From the NCBI RefSeq assembly GCF_040712315.1, contig NC_134020.1, positions 12,527,751 to 12,591,750 of the forward strand: a DNA stretch of 64,000 nucleotides, in the 5' to 3' direction. The stretch comes from Castanea sativa (lineage: Eukaryota; Streptophyta; Magnoliopsida; Fagales; Fagaceae). The position numbers and the translations under genes were made by a program. This document shows positions 1 to 10,255 of this stretch, in pieces; the first letter of the stretch is position 1; every line of letters starts with the position of its first letter. The notes under the pieces were generated by a model, which ran no database searches, was not told the DNA's origin, and was given only the letters and a program-made list of their open reading frames with translations.

Positions 1-842
1 AGGTCAGGCTCGCAAATGCTTACCCATCCGTTTCTGTGTGTGATGAGCGCTTGGTTGGAGTAGTTATGATAATTTGTATTTGTTACATTCAGTTTTCCAT
101 TTCTGATAAGTAGGTAATTTCGGAAGATTAGCCCATTTCGGAAGAATAACTCATTTTGGAAGACTAGCCCACCTCGAATACTAGATATGGAGTTAGCTAA
201 AAAGTTCCCCATCAGCCTTCAACCATTTCTCCTTGCTTTTCTGTGGATTTTTTTTCCCTTTATTTCTTTGGTTTTTAGACTTGCAGTAATGTACTGCATA
301 ATAAATTGACCCTTTATTTGGGCCCAATATGATAAAAATGCAATACACAACCCAACTACACAAGTATGAATAGAAATAAGTAATACAGTAGTACAAACTA
401 CAAAGGTATGAGTACAACAGTATGAAAGTATCAATACATTAAACCTAGACAAGATGGTAGGCTTGAGGCTGTTGAGCCCAATGCAATGAGACACATATTT
501 TCCAAGGTAGACCATCAAGCCTCAGATCAAAGTCACCAAATAAATAGGTTTGTCTTGTTTTTTATTTAACTTAAATAAATTGTATTTATGCTATTTGTAA
601 ATGTCTTCAACAGTATGTTGGGTTCTTGCTAAACACAGTATGTATTGTTGGGCATGAATGTGTAAGATATGATTCACCGACGAGGGAAATTTCAATTTTC
701 TAAACCAGAAATAATAAGGTGATAGTTCCAAGGCAACGGATTCGCAATGTAAATTCCTTTCTTTTTTGTGAGCCTTTTTTATTATTATTTTTGGGTGAAT
801 TTGTTCTTGATATTCTGTGATTTTGAGGCAACTAAACACATC
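1..842. other. 3' flank of the ALMT gene, no other gene seen
   Basis: I see no further gene here. The part next to 842 is the 3' UTR of the minus-strand ALMT gene; on the minus strand an AATAAA-type signal lies at 783-778, about 60 nt after the stop codon. Positions 118-171 hold three copies of an 18-bp unit of the type TTTCGGAAGATTAGCCCA. Short open frames on the minus strand in this stretch have no recognisable domain and I treat them as chance. Confidence 0.6.
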
Positions 843-3185
843 TCATTTTTTGAGACTGTAACGCCTAAACAGTCTGATCCAAAATCCTACCCTCTTTGTT
901 GAAATTGGCACATTGATAAACGGCTCCTCAAAAGCTGCTTTCTCACTGAGTTCTTCAAAAGCATCAACCACATTTTGAAGTCTTGCAACAAATTCAATCA
1001 AAAGCGAAACAAAGGTTGCTAGAGACAAGGCACTTGCACTTTCATATGTCTTGCATTCAGTTTCTTTACCAACTGCATCACTATTAAGTGAGAGACCCAA
1101 TGGCCATGATATTTGCTCCCTAGACATATCCTTTGAATAATCAAATTTTGATGGAGTCCACACTGGAAGTGACCTCAAATCTAGCACAGTTTCACTCAAG
1201 GACTTAAACCCCAATTGCATACTTCCATTATCTTTATCCAAAAGATTTTCTTGGTGTTCTAGTTCCTTAGGATGTATTCCAATTTCCAAGCTCTCTGAAT
1301 TGACTAGGAGATATGATCTTTGGTCTATCTTCTTTTGTAATTGCTCTGCAGCTTCATGAACTTCATTAAGTAAGTCTTCAGGGCCTAGTTTTTCCATCTT
1401 TTCTACTTTGTTACCAAGCTCACGTAAAAATTTAGCACCTTCTGCTCCAACCCTTTGAAGCTCGTTACAAAAGACCCGTCTCCTTTCTGCTGGGGCCTGA
1501 TTGTAAGCTCACAAGTTTAATAATTTGAATGAAATTAGATTTTTTTTTTTTTTGATGAATGAATGACATTAGATATATTACAAAATTATTATATAAAATT
1601 TATAAAACTAATTAATGTGTTACTAATTAAAAAAAAATTCACATTCATTTATTATTAGGCAGTGGAAATCTTTAAATAATAACAATAATTACCTGTATTT
1701 CTGACATAATACAACCATGCAGTGCCATGACTGTGAAAGCACAATGCCTTAATGCACCGCTTACTTTGACATAGTTTTTCCAAGGATAATCGAACATTTT
1801 ATAACGACCGTGAGGTGGTTCCCAGATTGCGAAGCCTAACTGCACATATTAGAACACATCAAGACCATGCATAATAGTGAAAACCTTTTTTTTCTTCTTT
1901 CCCAATTAGCATTGTATGATATTGATATAGCAAATACCAGAGTATCCTCTTGGCCTTTAGATTCTACCACTGATTGGTAACCCTTGTACAACGGATCATC
2001 TGCAGCTTGGAATGTAAGAATTGTTGAAGGGACCCTTTCATATTCAACACATTTCAAGTACCCATTAACGCACCCTAGAAAACAAGCTTGAAATAATCAA
2101 CAAAAAGATTTAAGCAATGTGGCTAGCTAAGATATATATATATGAAAAAGCATTTACTTAATTTCCTGAATAATATTGTCACCTGGCAAAACTAAAAGAG
2201 ATACTCACAGACCTTCTAATGAACTGGCTAAACTCTTGAAATTTTTCACCACCAAATTGTGCAAATCCTCTCCTGACCAAATGGGGTAAATACAAATATT
2301 TACAGCTAGACAGACCCCTGCCCCCACTGCAATAAGCACTAGTCGAGTCAGGACAGCCTCTGTATATTCTCTTGTTCTATTCCCAGCAACCATAAGGATA
2401 CAATAGGTCAATATGAATACTCGAAATCCATATTCATAGGGCTTCATTGTCGGATACAGCTTCAAATAAGAGGTACAAGATCCTAACCACCATAGAGCAT
2501 AAAATAAATTTTTTGTTAAACTTTAAGTGATTCATGGTAATATTTGTTAAAATTCATACCTGTTATAAAAGTGCTTATGACAATTACAACTTGCTCCCAT
2601 TGGCCAGCCAATAAAGATAGCTCAGCAAAGCAGTAAGCAAGAATTCCAGCACACAAAGTTCCCAACCCACGATTAAATCCCTTGATAAAAGTTGCTCCTA
2701 GATGAAATAATAGTAAGTAGTTAGCTTTAGATTTTAAGAAAAACATAAATCACCATTGAAGTAAATTTATATAATTTAATATTTTGATCATGAACAAACT
2801 CCTAACAAATATACAATTCAAATATAATACACTAAATGATAATTATCATACCTATGCTGAATTCAAACATCACAATGACTGTGAGGATTGCCCAGATTGA
2901 GTACTGACCAATGTCGTGATATGTTTCTCTCCAGAATATGAGCAAGGTCACAATTGACAATGCCAGTCCCATTTTGATTCCAAATATGATTTTTCGGGGA
3001 TCAGAGCGACCCATTTCCCATGCTTTCCCAGAAAAATCTTGTAAGCTAATCCAACAATTCTTTATTTTTTCTCTTACCGAAGTGAGACATATACATCTGC
3101 TACCCTCATCATCATCTCCTAAGCTTCTAAATGCAAGAAGCTCTTCTTTATTATTGCCTACAAAAGTATGCCTGGGTGACTCCAT
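843..3185 (-). CDS. ALMT: aluminium-activated malate transporter (ALMT), vacuolar ALMT4/ALMT9-like, six exons
   Basis: Plant anion channel of the ALMT family; ALMT4/9-type members carry malate or chloride across the tonoplast and act in guard cells and vacuolar acid storage (family knowledge). Exons on the minus strand are 3185-2852, 2697-2560, 2482-2213, 2074-1938, 1839-1693 and 1496-843, all with GT-AG introns and compatible phases. Together they give 1680 nt, 559 residues plus stop, the usual family length. Six hydrophobic segments lie in exons 1-3: about residues 66-85 and 97-112, two in exon 2, two in exon 3. The family WEP motif is at residues 299-301 in exon 5. A long hydrophilic C-terminal half follows, including [20 protein letters not shown]. 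The start is the first in-frame ATG at 3185, giving MESPRHTF, as in the family. The exon 3 donor (GTCTGT) is weak but is the only one that keeps phase. I see no stop or frameshift. Subclade assignment is inference. Confidence 0.93.
1526..1574. repeat. poly(T) micro-insertion with 15-bp target duplication in ALMT intron 5
   Basis: The 15-mer TGAATGAAATTAGAT (1526-1540) recurs as TGAATGACATTAGAT (1560-1574), one mismatch. Between them is only T13 followed by GATGAA. This is the footprint of a target-primed retroposition event in which almost nothing but the poly(A) tail (minus strand) was copied. It lies inside intron 5 and leaves the splice sites alone. Two similar footprints lie at 17979-18030 and 18100-18146. 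Confidence 0.7.
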
Positions 3186-3800
3186 TTTGTCACTTTGGTT
3201 CACGTACTTGGGAATATTAAATGCACAAAGTACCAATAGCTCATGAGGGATGAGATTATAAAGAGAGTTTAGCAAAAATGGGCATTACTAGTAAAAGCCA
3301 AAATTAGCATAGGAAGAATTCAATTTCATACAAAAAGCACAAAATAGTACCACAGAAAAAATTATTCTTATTTATTACTGAGTTACCAAATTAGCAAAAA
3401 CATGATTTTTAATGAGAGCACAAAACCTAATTAGAAAAAACAAGGGGGAACAAAATGACCCAAAAAAGAAAAAAAATGGAAATGACAATAATATTTGTGC
3501 TTTTAATGCTTTGATACCCAAAAATGATCAGAGTAAGAACATGATTATTAATAATTAAATAATTAAATTTACTATTTTCAAGATGAATTGAAATGTTGTA
3601 TCATGTCACAAGTAATCATGTCGAGTAAAATATATTTACAACAATCCTTCCAACCTAAAATTCATTGGATATGAGTTGCTATAACCTGAGGAAAGATCTA
3701 TTCACATTTATGTTAACGTTATATCCTAAAAGAACAAATAAAGTTATAATTAAGGCTCATTGTAATTGATTATATGGTCCAGATTAACCTAATAAACATG
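3186..3800 (-). promoter_or_regulatory. upstream region and likely promoter of ALMT
   Basis: AT-rich DNA immediately upstream of the ALMT start. On the minus strand a TATA-like TTTATAATC lies at 3261-3253, about 70 nt before the ATG, which would leave a short 5' leader. No upstream in-frame ATG is present. The remainder up to the first LTR at 3806 has A-rich runs and no gene. Transcription start is inferred only. Confidence 0.45.
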
Positions 3801-3805
3801 TAATG

Positions 3806-5884
3806 TGTAAAGTTGTAATTTACAACTATTTTGTGTTGGCTTTAATTCTGTGCCAAATTTGATTGTAATCTTATTCAATCTTTTGTACCCTGTATTTTAT
3901 GTGGGATTTATTTGTAAGGGTTGTGTATGAGAGAGAGAATGTGAAGACTCAAGGCATCTATTGAAGACAAAGGAGTTTTCGTGAGTAGCTCGCGACTAGT
4001 CATCCCGCAAAGTGATGCATGTGCCCAGCACATGACTGGAATGCGAAGAAACATGACAGATGATGACAACTGGTTTTCGCGAGTGTCTCGCGGGTAAGGC
4101 CTTCCCACGAGATACCCGCGAAACAGTCGGTTTTGCTATTTTGTCTTATCTGCTCCACTATATCCTCATACACATTATATATACCATTATTACCTATATA
4201 TTAAGTAGAGAGCTTTTTAGAGAGAAAACCCTAGTCTCAAACCCTTGAGAGTGTGAGATTGTCATACCCACAATTCTCTACACCATCTATTGTGATTTTC
4301 CTCTACTCCTACCTCTCTATTTCCAAATCCTTGAGAGGTTGATAGCCCAAACACTTACCACATCTATACTGAGTGTCCAGTGAGGTTTGGTTGTTGCTGA
4401 GAAGTATTGGAAGAAGCCAAGCTTTGGCGGATGCAATCGAGCGCATTGCGAGATCTGGAAAGCTAGACAAGACACTGTTCCAAGAAGCCTTGTTGGAGTA
4501 GAAGCTTGGAGGGCTTAGGTGCACTGGGTAGACTAGGCTTGGAGGGTCACTTGTTATTCGTGTATCCTAACTTATTGTCTAGTGGATTAATTTATCGCTT
4601 AGAGGGCGGCGGAGAGGTTTTTCGCCGAGTTCTTCGATTTCCTTTTCGATAACACATCAGAGTGTTATCTTGTGTTTGCATCTCTCTTCCCTACTCTTTT
4701 AGCTTTCATTTTACTACCGTGTTTTGTTGAAAATGGATTAGAGTAGTTATATTGTTTGTTCGCTCGCATTTACTCTATTCTGCACTTAGTTTAAGTTAGA
4801 GTAAAATCAACCGAGCCGTAATTTATTAATTTGAGTTCTAAACAGCTCTTGTGTTTTTAACACAAATCCGAGCTTTCAGTTCAATCTTTTGTACCCTCAA
4901 ATTTATGTGGGATTTATTTGTAAGGGTTGTGTGCGAGAGAGAGTGTGTGAAGACTCAAGGCAACTTTGAAGACAAAAGAAGTTTTCGCGGGTAGCTCGCG
5001 ACTAGCCATCCTGCGAAATGAAGCATGTGCTCAACACATGACTGGAATGCAAAGAGTCGAGACAGATGGTGACAGTTAGTTCGTGAGTGTCTCGCGGGTA
5101 AGGTCTTCCCACGAGATACCTGTGAAATAGTCTATTTTGCTATTTTGTCATATCTGCTCTACTACATCCTCATACACACTATATATACCATCATTACCCA
5201 CATATTGGGTAAAGAGTATTTTCAGAGAGAAAACCCTAGCCACAAACCCTTGAGAGTGTGAGATTGTCATACCCATAATTCTTTACACCATCCATTGTGG
5301 TTTTCCTCTACTCTTACTTCTCCATTTCCAAATCCTTGAGAGGTTGATAGCCCAAACACTTACCACACCTATAATGAGTGTTAAGTGAGGTTTTGGTGAT
5401 GCTGGGAAGCATTGGAAGAAGCTAAGTTTTGGGGAATGCAATTGGGCCTATTGCGGGATCAGGGAAGCTAAACAAGACATGGTTTTAAGAAGCCTTGTTG
5501 GAGTAGGAGCTTGGAGGGCTTAGGTGTACTAGGTAGATTAGGCTTGGAGGGTCTCTTGCTATTTGTGTATCCCAACTTATTTTCTAGTGGATCAATTTAC
5601 CGCTTGGAGGGCGGCGAAGAGGTTTTTCGCCCAGTTCTTCGATTTCTTCTTTGATAACACATCGGCGTGTTATCTTGTGTTTGCATCTCTCTTCTCTACT
5701 CTTTTAGCTTTTATTTTACTGCTATGATTTGTTGAATATGGCTTAGAGTAGTTATATTGTTTGTTCGCTCGTATTTACTTTATTCCGCACTTAGTTTAAG
5801 TTAGAGTAAAATCAACCGAGTCGTAATTTATTAATTTGGGGTCTAAATAGCTCTTGTGTTTTTTAATACAAATTCGAGCTTTCA
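3806..5884 (+). mobile_element. fused LTR-LTR remnant with 5-bp target duplication
   Basis: A complete LTR (3806-4878, TGTAAAGTTG...GAGCTTTCA) is followed after a single G by a second copy (4880-5884) that lacks the first 68 or so bases and ends in the same GAGCTTTCA. TAATG flanks the whole block (3801-3805 and 5885-5889), so the outer ends are the original insertion ends. No internal region remains. TATATATA about 350 bp into each copy, followed by a leader-like stretch, suggests plus orientation. The copies differ at many sites, so the insertion is old. I cannot place the family (Copia or Gypsy). Confidence 0.85.
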
Positions 5885-5889
5885 TAATG

Positions 5890-6199
5890 TAGAAATAGCA
5901 CTCGACACAGATTGGTGCAACATCTTTCACAATCCAAATTCAGGTATCACATGACCTCTTAATACATATGAGTGTCATTTCTACCAACTGACTATTGTTT
6001 CTAATCTATATTACTTGGCCATAATGTGGTGTGGTTGAAGGAAAAATGTATAAAAGTACATAATAATACAATTAGAATCCAAAGTTTCTAATTGTTGTTC
6101 AATTTTGAGCCACTAGTCTAATTTAATTTTCTTAATTTTAGTTCTAAGTAACCTATTCATAATACTCAGCGCAAAAATTAAGATAACCACCTCACTTAT
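5890..6199. other. intergenic spacer, nothing recognised
   Basis: AT-rich DNA between the fused LTR remnant and a small solo LTR. I see no gene, RNA or repeat structure. Confidence 0.5.
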
Positions 6200-6586
6200 T
6201 GTTAGGAATCCGGTGGTTCCTAATGAAGATGGATAGGAATTGTAGAGAAATTGACTTAATTCGAGATAGTCACCCTTTATAGAGAAAGAGAAAGAATAAG
6301 AGAGAGAGAGAGAGAGATGCATTAATGCACTAAGCAATTGGTTTATTCTTTCATTGATATCTAATGTTGAATTATAATCATGTATTTATAGAAGACTAGT
6401 TCTAATGTCATTGGCCCACATGACTCAAGATAATTGGCTAGTTAGTTGAACATGTGTTTTATGAATTAAGCCATGTGTTAAATGAGTTACATGTGTTCAA
6501 ATCCTAACTAATTCTAATCCTAATCTCAACCAACTAGCTAACAACCTAACTAAAGGGATTACAACAATTATTTCATATTACTAACA
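6200..6586 (-). mobile_element. small solo LTR (387 bp)
   Basis: The block starts TGTTAGGAATCC and ends TTACTAACA, the TG...CA ends of an LTR, and is bounded by CTTAT (6195-6199) and CTTAC (6587-6591), a near-perfect 5-bp target duplication. On the minus strand CTATAAATAC about midway looks like the LTR TATA box, so I assign minus orientation. There is a (GA)n run at 6301-6317. No internal sequence adjoins it. Probably Copia by its short length; that is inference. Confidence 0.65.
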
Positions 6587-8469
6587 CTTACCTAGGTAAA
6601 ATCACTTCATCACCACTATTGTTGAATGTTTTTATGTGTAAGCATTTGTTACAACCTAATTAGCATTACACCCAAAACATCCCGCTATCTCCAAACTCAA
6701 CTACTTTAGGTGATTAGTGAACTTTCAATTTCTTTGGGGATAAAAGGAAAACGTTCTATTAAACTAATTGTAATGGTTAAAATTTATAGCATTCAACAAA
6801 CCAATCAATCATTATCCATATATAGGTTCTCAAAAAAAAAAAAAATCATCATTTATATATATATAATCAGAGACTTTATGCAGGAAAACATGAGGTTTTG
6901 TCAAGTGGCACATTGTATGACATCATTTTCATTAGGCTTCCACCTCATCTAAATTTAGCATTTATGTCAAACTATTAAGTAATGGTAGATGCATTTTTTT
7001 TAATGTATTAATAAACTTAAAAGAATTTGTATACATTTATAATTTTACATGCTTTGGATAGATATGGATGGACCTAAAAAGTCATGGGAAATGTAGGAGG
7101 CAAGAAAAGTTTTCAATTTTCTGCATGAGACTAACTTCAATGTAGAATTGCAAAAGTCGGATTTAATGAATTGAGTAATATGATTATTTGTCTCCAAATT
7201 TGACCAATATAAATCTCAATTTCCTTTGGACTTAAATATTAAACTTCCATAATTTTTTCTTTCAATATCTTTGGTTTTCTTTTTGAGAGGTATGTTAATT
7301 TTCAAAATATTATGTTCGTCTTAAATATTTTGTATAGAAATTATGTATAAGTTTTTACTTATAATAATGTGTTTAAGCTAATTTTTTTCATATTATGTGT
7401 CAACTTAGATTTTTGGTTTTCCATATGATGCATATACTTGGTAGGGATTTGCAGTCGTTTTGGCTGTTTTAGTTCAATTAAAATTTGGAGGTTAAATTGT
7501 GATATTATTGCATCACTAAGGCATTTTTTTTTCTTCCTGTTGTTGTATCATGAAAGTTTAGCAGTTTTTATAGCTAATTGATATATAAAGCATAAATCAT
7601 ACAAGAAAGACACTTAAGAACTAACAGGTTTGTAAGTGACAATGTGAACTGTGACGTGGTGACATTTCTAGGTTGCATGAATTACAAGAATTTTCCTCCC
7701 AATGTATTTAGTTTTAATTTAGTTTTAGTAGAAAACTTCATAGATTAATTGTGATAAACAATAAAAGTATTCATGTAAATCAATTGGTCATAAATAATTT
7801 CTTATAAAATTTATCAAAATGCACCTCGCATTGTGTTGGATATCGGCTAGTTTATTATAATATTTTTTCGAATTCATTATGAAACAAGTAAAGTTACATC
7901 ACAATATTTTTCATAGTTATTGATTCAACAAGTTTTGATTAATTCTCGTATGATTATATGAGTTTATCACTAACACTACTTTATTGTCTACCATTAACAA
8001 TTTGTTACCCCAACAATTGTAAGAAAAGTTGTGACTCTAAACTTATTGTTATGATATTATAATTTATACATCCTCCTCTCATTACTTATTCAAGTCCCAT
8101 ATTGCTTAAGAGTGTGTTGTGTATAGTATAACGTGTCCCACCCTCCCTTAAAAGTTATCATTGCATTTGAGTGGAGTGGTGCGTTTTTGTGCTAGAACTC
8201 CTTTCTCTATCCCTTTTGTGTGTGTGTTTGTTTCTGAAAAAAATAATAGTCAAGTCCCATATTTTTCTCAAGTGATTTTGAAGATATTACAAATTTCGTT
8301 ATGTAAATCTTACAAACTAATGTATCATCAATTACCAAAAAAAAAAAAAAAAATCTAATTTCATATATTTATTTATTTTGTCATTGAAATAATACTAATC
8401 ACGTTAATATCAGTACAGAAACCTATATCATAAAATTAAAGCTAATTTAAAATTTTCCTTATTTTTTCA
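6587..8469. other. AT-rich intergenic DNA, no gene
   Basis: About 1.9 kb of AT-rich sequence. Short open frames at 6710-6952 (plus) and 8161-8358 (plus) are low-complexity and end in homopolymers. A(13) at 6831-6844 follows GGTTCTC, resembling the tail of the retroposed poly(A) footprints seen elsewhere, but without a clear target duplication. Confidence 0.45.
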
Positions 8470-8716
8470 AAAGGAGGCATGATAGCCTTATATGGCTTAA
8501 TGTGGAAGAAACTTATTCTTACGGTACCATTTGTTATGCTTCGTTTTTAGTCTTCTATTGGAAGATATCAAGGACATGATGGAATTACATCACTCCTAAT
8601 TGTGAAGAAATTTCTCTTACGGTACAATTCGTAATATTTAACTTTTAAGTCTTTTATTAGAAGTCAACAAGGACATGATAGCCTCATATGGCTCTAAATG
8701 GCGACGAAATTTCTTC
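8470..8716. repeat. degenerate tandem repeat of about 105 bp, two to three copies
   Basis: A block containing GACATGATAGCC, TATGGCT, GAAGAAATTTCT and TTACGGTAC recurs near 8474, 8573 and 8668 with drift. No coding potential and no TIR or LTR ends were found. Confidence 0.5.
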
Positions 8717-8877
8717 ATAAGGTACTACCACCATGGCACGGCACACTCAACTCCTGTACATGGCCATGAAAATAGTGTGTCCGTGTTTTAGATGAGTTTA
8801 AAATTCCAACTTATTTTTCATAAAATAACTAGTAAACAAATTAATTAAAAACTATATATATAATTTTTAATTAATTT

Positions 8878-8879
<2 letters not shown>

Positions 8880-8916
<37 letters not shown>
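8880..8916. repeat. (TA)n microsatellite, target of element J
   Basis: A run of TA dinucleotides ends where element J starts and resumes at 17861, after J. J therefore inserted into a TA microsatellite. Confidence 0.85.
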
Positions 8917-8920
<4 letters not shown>

Positions 8921-9691
8921 AGGACACAATTCAAGTTCCCAAACTACGACTGGGAGAAAAATGGGCTTGAAAGACCTTTTTTTTACAATGAATTTGTAGA
9001 GGATGGGCTTGTAATTTAGATTTCAAGGATGGTTTAGACAATTACAAAAAGAACGGGCTTTGGGCCCAATAGAACAGAACAAAGAATCGTTTGCAAAGAG
9101 TAAGACTGAGAAATCGTCCTCGGATTGTGTCCGAGGATGGTTTCTAATGATATTTCTCAAGTTTGGATACAAGTGTTGATTATCATTTACTATTGGCTCT
9201 ATCTCTTTTACTCAGAAAAGTCTTCCCCTTCTTCGTATGCCTTTCCTCCTATTTATATCCTTTCCTTTCCCTTCATCACCTTCCACTTTTCTGGTTGCAA
9301 TCCCCCTTTTTGGATACTTGTCCCATCCATTCTTCCCTAAAGCCCGCTGGGATTAGGGACCAAGTTCCAAGCTCGATGTTCGAGTCCCATCCTTCCATCT
9401 ATCCATCGATGTATCAATTTACGAGCTTTTAATTTTTGGGCGGTGGTAGCAGCTTTATTTTTAGACAGTCCACCGTTCTTTCTCTCGCCCTCCACGTATA
9501 CCGTGCATCCCCATAATTGTAGGACTCATTATAATATAACCCAGGGATACCAAACTTCTCTTTCTACTCCTCGGACGTGTTTGGATATGTAAATAGTCCA
9601 CGGCCATTTTGATGTCTTCGGATTTTGGGTTTCCAGCCCAAAATACTTCGTTGGGCCATCCTTCATATGCTATTGGGCCCCGTGCCCTACA
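8917..9691 (-). repeat. element J 3' LTR
   Basis: Plus-strand ends TGTAAGGACAC...GCCCTACA. It matches 17084-17860 except for a T-run indel near 8975, a cluster of changes around 9378-9475 and the last few bases. As J reads on the minus strand, this is its 3' LTR. Confidence 0.88.
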
Positions 9692-10255
9692 ATAGCCCCT
9701 CGAGTTTCTTTATTTTTTCACCTCGGGGAGAAAAATAGAATCTCGACTTAAAAAGACCCTGTTACCCTGCAGACTTTTGGCAACATTGTTGACAGAGATA
9801 ACTTCTGAATCACCCATCGCGTGTTCCCAATGCTTCGGTATGCGAAACGCCCCCGAATTGATTGTTGGCGCTTCTATGTCCCCCACGTTTCATTAATATG
9901 ACACATATCCAACGGTCGAGAGCGATTCTTGGGTTGAGGCGGGAATTCGCCCGCTTTAAAACATCTTCTGACATATAAATACTAATTTTCTTCAAAATTC
10001 TTCACACTACGAAAAACCTCATAACGTACACTGCCACACTTTTCATCTCCCCGTACTCTCTCTCTGCTATCAAGTACCCAGTCAAGGTGACCGTGCTTTC
10101 TTCCTTTTTAAAAGTAAGTTCTTCAATACTGCCCTCCTTATCGAGCTTTTTTTGTTTCTTTTGTTTCTTTTCTTTCCCATCTTCTCTTTTTCACTTGTGT
10201 CTTTCATCCTCGGCATAGTTATTTTTTCTCCACACCCCCGCCTTTTTCAAAAAGA
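9692..10255 (+). promoter_or_regulatory. leader and TATA box of J's antisense gene
   Basis: Next to the LTR, the minus strand gives a purine-rich tract (CTCGAGGGGCTAT), the expected 3' polypurine tract. On the plus strand TATAAAT at 9974-9980 is followed by a pyrimidine-rich leader (CTCCCCGTACTCTCTCTCTG) about 280 bp before the first plausible ATG at 10256. This layout is that of a promoter for the plus-strand gene; it is inference. Confidence 0.45.

Noticed and set aside
3908..4524. Small frames in the fused LTR block
   Set aside because: They are inside LTR sequence, differ between the two copies and have no domain.
9125..9432. Plus-strand frames in LTR J repeated at 17291-17760
   Set aside because: They are identical because both LTRs are copies; no coding function is indicated.
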